NCBI GenBank assembly: GCA_016744335.1
Contig: JADGEO010000001.1
Span: forward strand, 62,001-126,000
Source: Anaerolineales bacterium
GTDB taxonomy: Bacteria > Chloroflexota > Anaerolineae > Anaerolineales > Villigracilaceae
Direction of reading: 5' to 3'
DNA: 64,000 nucleotides
Shown here: positions 58,326 through 64,000 of the stretch, piece after piece
Position numbering within the stretch: the first letter of the stretch is position 1
How the letters are laid out: each line of letters starts with the position of its first letter
Position numbers and translations under genes: made by a program
The notes under the pieces: generated by a model
Told to the model about the DNA's origin: nothing
The model's input: only the letters and a program-made list of their open reading frames with translations
Databases searched by the model: none

Positions 58326-59141
58326 CTACCCAAGCCAAAATCCCGCGCCCCAAACCAAAAGCAACATCACCGCCGGCTCAAGAACCGCTCTACGAATAGG
58401 TATCCCCTCCAATAAACTAGAAGATAAGCTAACTAACGCATAAAGCGGTGCCAACAACAAAACCCCATAACGAATAGGCGAGAGAGGCAAATAATGAAAT
58501 CCTGCCGAAAGCTGAACAAGAACCAGAGCAATACCAACAGCCCACGCCGCTTCCCACCGCCTCCCAAGACGCAAATGCAAAGTTCGCAAGCTAACTAAAA
58601 AACTAGCAATAAAAAATGCGGGGGTTAGTAAGAAAAGACGCAGATTTGCATAACGTAGAGCAAGCACCAAAATCAGATAAAGCGCAAATGATGTCACCGT
58701 AAGAACAACCATAGCAGTAGGATAACTGGTATCACCAGGGCTAACAACCACATACTCTGCCCAAAAAACAAATCCTAAAAAGACACCACCCACAGCAAAC
58801 CCACCCCACCACCACAACGTACTCAAAGGGAGCAAATAAAGCGGAATTCCAAAAACCAATGCAGTCAGCATTGGCACAAACCAATACTCAACCGTACGTT
58901 TATCTTTTATCATGGGATGACTACGCAATAACCAATCCATCCCTGTTGCTGTTAAGCCTGAAGCCAAAAGAACAATTACTACACGCATATCGAATTCAAA
59001 ACGGATACTTCTTCCGAAGACTTCAAATGCAAGTGCATAAGCTGTGGTCGAGAGCAAACGTGCCAGCGCAAAGGCTAACAAAACAACTGCTACAAGAACA
59101 CTAATACGATTTAGGTCTGGCGAATAATGATTTGTTTTCAT
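58326..59141 (-). CDS. Multi-pass membrane protein, unknown function
   Basis: 271 aa with about eight hydrophobic helices and few charges. Readable landmarks are LARLLSTTAYALAFEVFGRS, DWLLRSHPMIKDKRTVEYWF, FWAEYVVVSPGDTSYPTAMV and SSSLLEGIPIRRAVLEPAVM. I do not recognise a family with confidence. It is divergent from the next gene by 93 nt and precedes plsY on the minus strand, so a membrane-biogenesis link is possible but unproven. Confidence 0.65.
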   Translation of the reverse strand: MKTNHYSPDLNRISVLVAVVLLAFALARLLSTTAYALAFEVFGRSIRFEFDMRVVIVLLASGLTATGMDWLLRSHPMIKDKRTVEYWFVPMLTALVFGIPLYLLPLSTLWWWGGFAVGGVFLGFVFWAEYVVVSPGDTSYPTAMVVLTVTSFALYLILVLALRYANLRLFLLTPAFFIASFLVSLRTLHLRLGRRWEAAWAVGIALVLVQLSAGFHYLPLSPIRYGVLLLAPLYALVSLSSSLLEGIPIRRAVLEPAVMLLLVWGAGFWLG

Positions 59142-59234
59142 AAAATACTCTCAACACAAAACTAGATTACCCTGATTGTACCTGTCTCGCAGAAAGATGC
59201 CAAGAGCAAGCCCTTATGGTAAAATTGGGGGGTT

Positions 59235-62181
<2,947 letters not shown>

Positions 62182-62195
62182 TTAGGATGAAGCGC

Positions 62196-62228
62196 AGGAA
62201 TCCGTTCCCTTTGAGGGAACGGGTTCCT
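62196..62228. repeat. Palindrome after gyrB related to the 6.9 kb palindrome
   Basis: 15-nt arms AGGAATCCGTTCCCT/AGGGAACGGGTTCCT with one mismatch around TTG. It shares GAACCCGTTCCCT/AGGGAACGGGTTC with the 6925-6969 palindrome. A partial REP-like CTTCGACACGGCTCAGTAC follows near 62246, and the remainder to 62410 shows no gene. Confidence 0.65.
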
Positions 62229-62410
62229 ACCGTTTCAAGCGCGTACTTCGACACGGCTCAGTACATGTTTTGGGCTGGGGGTCTGCACCCAAGCAGTTTT
62301 TCAGCGTGAACGTAATACGCACTAAAGTTTACGTCAAGAAAAAGTTGCCCAAAAGCACTCAAGCTCAACATACGCGCGAGGCGGTTCTTCATCCTTCAAA
62401 AAAGAACTTT

Positions 62411-62444
62411 AACAAAATCGGTCTCAACGTAGACCGATTTTGTT
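62411..62444 (+). terminator. Hairpin terminator downstream of gyrB
   Basis: Perfect AACAAAATCGGTCT/AGACCGATTTTGTT arms around CAACGT, about 230 nt after the gyrB stop. Confidence 0.75.
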
Positions 62445-62547
62445 ATGAAAAAACCATCTTCAATTGAGAAATTTTAGAGTAAAATCTATCTGAGATTACT
62501 TTATCCCATTTTGTCCCGCAATATTCCCCAAATCAACAAGGTAAATT

Positions 62548-64000
62548 ATGAGCACTTCTCAGCCTCTTGAAAAGAAGAAACTTGATAAAACTATAGAAAA
62601 TTCTATTCGTTTTTATCAGGCTTTTGCTGTTATTGTTTTTATTCTTCTTCCCATTTTTGCTTTTTCCTGGTGGAAAACACCTTTTGTGGGTGCTTATATT
62701 AGACACTCTATGCTCATAAGCAGTTCGGGACCTGCAGAAGAGGGAAGCTGGGCATTATATAATGACGTAAAAGGGGAAAATTACCAACTAATCAAGATCG
62801 AAGACGTAGAGGTTGATAGCCCTAAGCAAATGAGCAATGCACTCTCTGCTTATGCAGTTGATGATGAAATACAAATCACCCTTGAAACCCCCGAAGGCGA
62901 GAAAATCAATAAAGATATAAAATTGAGTGCGTTTCCTGCACGCGATAAGTTCAAGTCTTTTTATTTCCCCTATTTTCTTGGGTTGATTTATTTAGGCACT
63001 AGTTTATGGATGTCTAAAGTGCGTCTTTCTGATAATACAAGCCGCTCTTTTACTCTTTTTTCTGTTTCTTTTTCTTTTAGTGCGGCACTTCTTTTTGATA
63101 CCTACACAACAAGTTATTTAACAAACCTGTGGCTTTTTTCTGTTGCATTCACAGGAGGGGGGTTGTGGGCTTTAGCCCTTAGCTTCCCTCAAGAGTTCCA
63201 ACTGACTCGAAAAACTCCTTTTCTTCGCTTTATTGGGTATATGATTGCGGCTCTTTTAAGTCTGCTCGCTTTCTTTACTACTTATGATACCCAAGCACCC
63301 TACGACTATATTCCTAAATGGCATTCTATTTATATTTTTGTTGGTGCTACCATTTTCTTTTTTGTCGGCGTCCTTTCATATCGTAGCTATACAGAAAAAT
63401 CTTCCATTGCTAAACAACAGATAAAAACTATTTGGTTTGGCATTTTATTTGCCTTTATGCCTATTGGGTTGTGGTTGATTATTTACCCATTTTATACACA
63501 GTGGGGATTTAATCAGTATTTTTTAAGCACTACAGTTTTCTTCCCTATTGTTGTTGGGTATGCAATTTTACGTTATCGTCTCCTTAAAATAGACTATCTT
63601 ATTAGCCGAGGCATTTTGGTTACTTTATTAACCATAATAGCCAGCTTGGCTTATATTCTTCTCATTTGGGGTATTGGTCTTATTGTTGGGAGTATGATAC
63701 CGGCAAATAATATCTATGTGCTCGGTGGCTTTGTTGCTCTTCTGACAATAATAAGCTCCCCCATAATTTCTAAGTTCAAAACCACTATAGATAAAATTCG
63801 GTTCAAGGGAAAAGATACCCACGAAAAAGAGCTAGGCATTTTCAGTGAGCAAATAACAAAAGCCAAAAACCTAATCGACATCACAACGGCAATGAGAGAG
63901 GCTATAGCGGAACCTTTACTCCCTGAACGTTTGCACATTTATATCCACGATTCTTCTAGCAACCAGTATGTAGCGACTAAAGACAAAGGAGAACCTACCA
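62548..64000 (+). CDS. Membrane sensor or phosphatase, 3' end beyond the window
   Basis: Open from the ATG at 62548 to the window end (about 484 codons, no stop). A TM helix (about 28-46) is followed by a PDZ-like external domain (about 60-130, with YQLIKIEDVEVDSPKQMSNA). Roughly seven further helices occupy 140-390, followed by a cytoplasmic segment (ELGIFSEQITKAKNLIDITT) with a coiled-coil start and what may be a GAF-type fold at the edge. The pattern ILRYRLLKIDYLISRGILVT is typical of large multi-TM sensor kinases or PP2C phosphatases in this phylum. The output domain is outside the window. A GGTAAATT-type site precedes the ATG. Confidence 0.75.
   Translation, partial: MSTSQPLEKKKLDKTIENSIRFYQAFAVIVFILLPIFAFSWWKTPFVGAYIRHSMLISSSGPAEEGSWALYNDVKGENYQLIKIEDVEVDSPKQMSNALSAYAVDDEIQITLETPEGEKINKDIKLSAFPARDKFKSFYFPYFLGLIYLGTSLWMSKVRLSDNTSRSFTLFSVSFSFSAALLFDTYTTSYLTNLWLFSVAFTGGGLWALALSFPQEFQLTRKTPFLRFIGYMIAALLSLLAFFTTYDTQAPYDYIPKWHSIYIFVGATIFFFVGVLSYRSYTEKSSIAKQQIKTIWFGILFAFMPIGLWLIIYPFYTQWGFNQYFLSTTVFFPIVVGYAILRYRLLKIDYLISRGILVTLLTIIASLAYILLIWGIGLIVGSMIPANNIYVLGGFVALLTIISSPIISKFKTTIDKIRFKGKDTHEKELGIFSEQITKAKNLIDITTAMREAIAEPLLPERLHIYIHDSSSNQYVATKDKGEPT

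Overview
The window looks like chromosomal DNA of a Chloroflexota bacterium, most likely class Anaerolineae. This is inferred from style, not from a marker gene. There are many secreted or membrane proteins with Pro/Thr-rich linkers next to Cys4 zinc ribbons, LysM and TPR proteins, a cassette of three M42 peptidases, short Gram-positive-type GyrB, and leader control by a T-box and a SAM-I riboswitch. I see no rRNA, tRNA or CRISPR array and no intact insertion sequence.

Layout. 0-14 kb is mostly minus strand: AmrB/Memo-like protein, NUDIX hydrolase, ECF sigma factor with membrane anti-sigma partner, lysS, greA, a LysM protein, a selenocysteine-containing selD, an SPFH protein, a secreted repeat protein, UDP-GlcNAc 2-epimerase, an HD-GYP response regulator and a WD40-like lipoprotein. 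14-32.6 kb is plus strand: a DMT transporter, an AT-rich DUF3800 gene behind a 32-codon leader ORF, argS, an AT-rich membrane sulfatase followed by a second 3' end of argS, a cyclic-2,3-DPG-synthetase-like GTPase, a small protein with a methyltransferase, a fused molybdenum hydroxylase, three M42 peptidases, a Phd/VapC module, an orphan solute-binding lipoprotein and ferritin. 32.6-49 kb has serS under a T-box, maeB, hypE, thrC, an AI-2E-type permease, a queuosine-precursor transporter, panE, metK under a SAM-I riboswitch, a SUMF1-like lipoprotein, an OmpR-like regulator and a C39-peptidase/TPR protein. 49-64 kb has a large TPR protein, polA, a receiver protein ending in an inactivated IS200-type transposase domain, an MBL hydrolase, plsY, membrane proteins, gyrB and the start of a membrane sensor cut by the window edge.

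How it fits together. Translation supply dominates (lysS, argS, serS, metK, greA), with two of these genes under RNA leaders. SelD with an in-frame UGA, and a fused 2Fe-2S/molybdopterin hydroxylase of the type proposed to need selenium, suggest a working selenium economy. The main unexplained structure is non-coding. Heptanucleotide hairpins sit just upstream of the starts of lysS, serS, metK and the sulfatase. Two perfect 45-nt palindromes, a MITE-like element pair and a cloverleaf-like repeat are also present. Many genes have a -10 box 6-7 nt before ATG, which suggests leaderless mRNAs.
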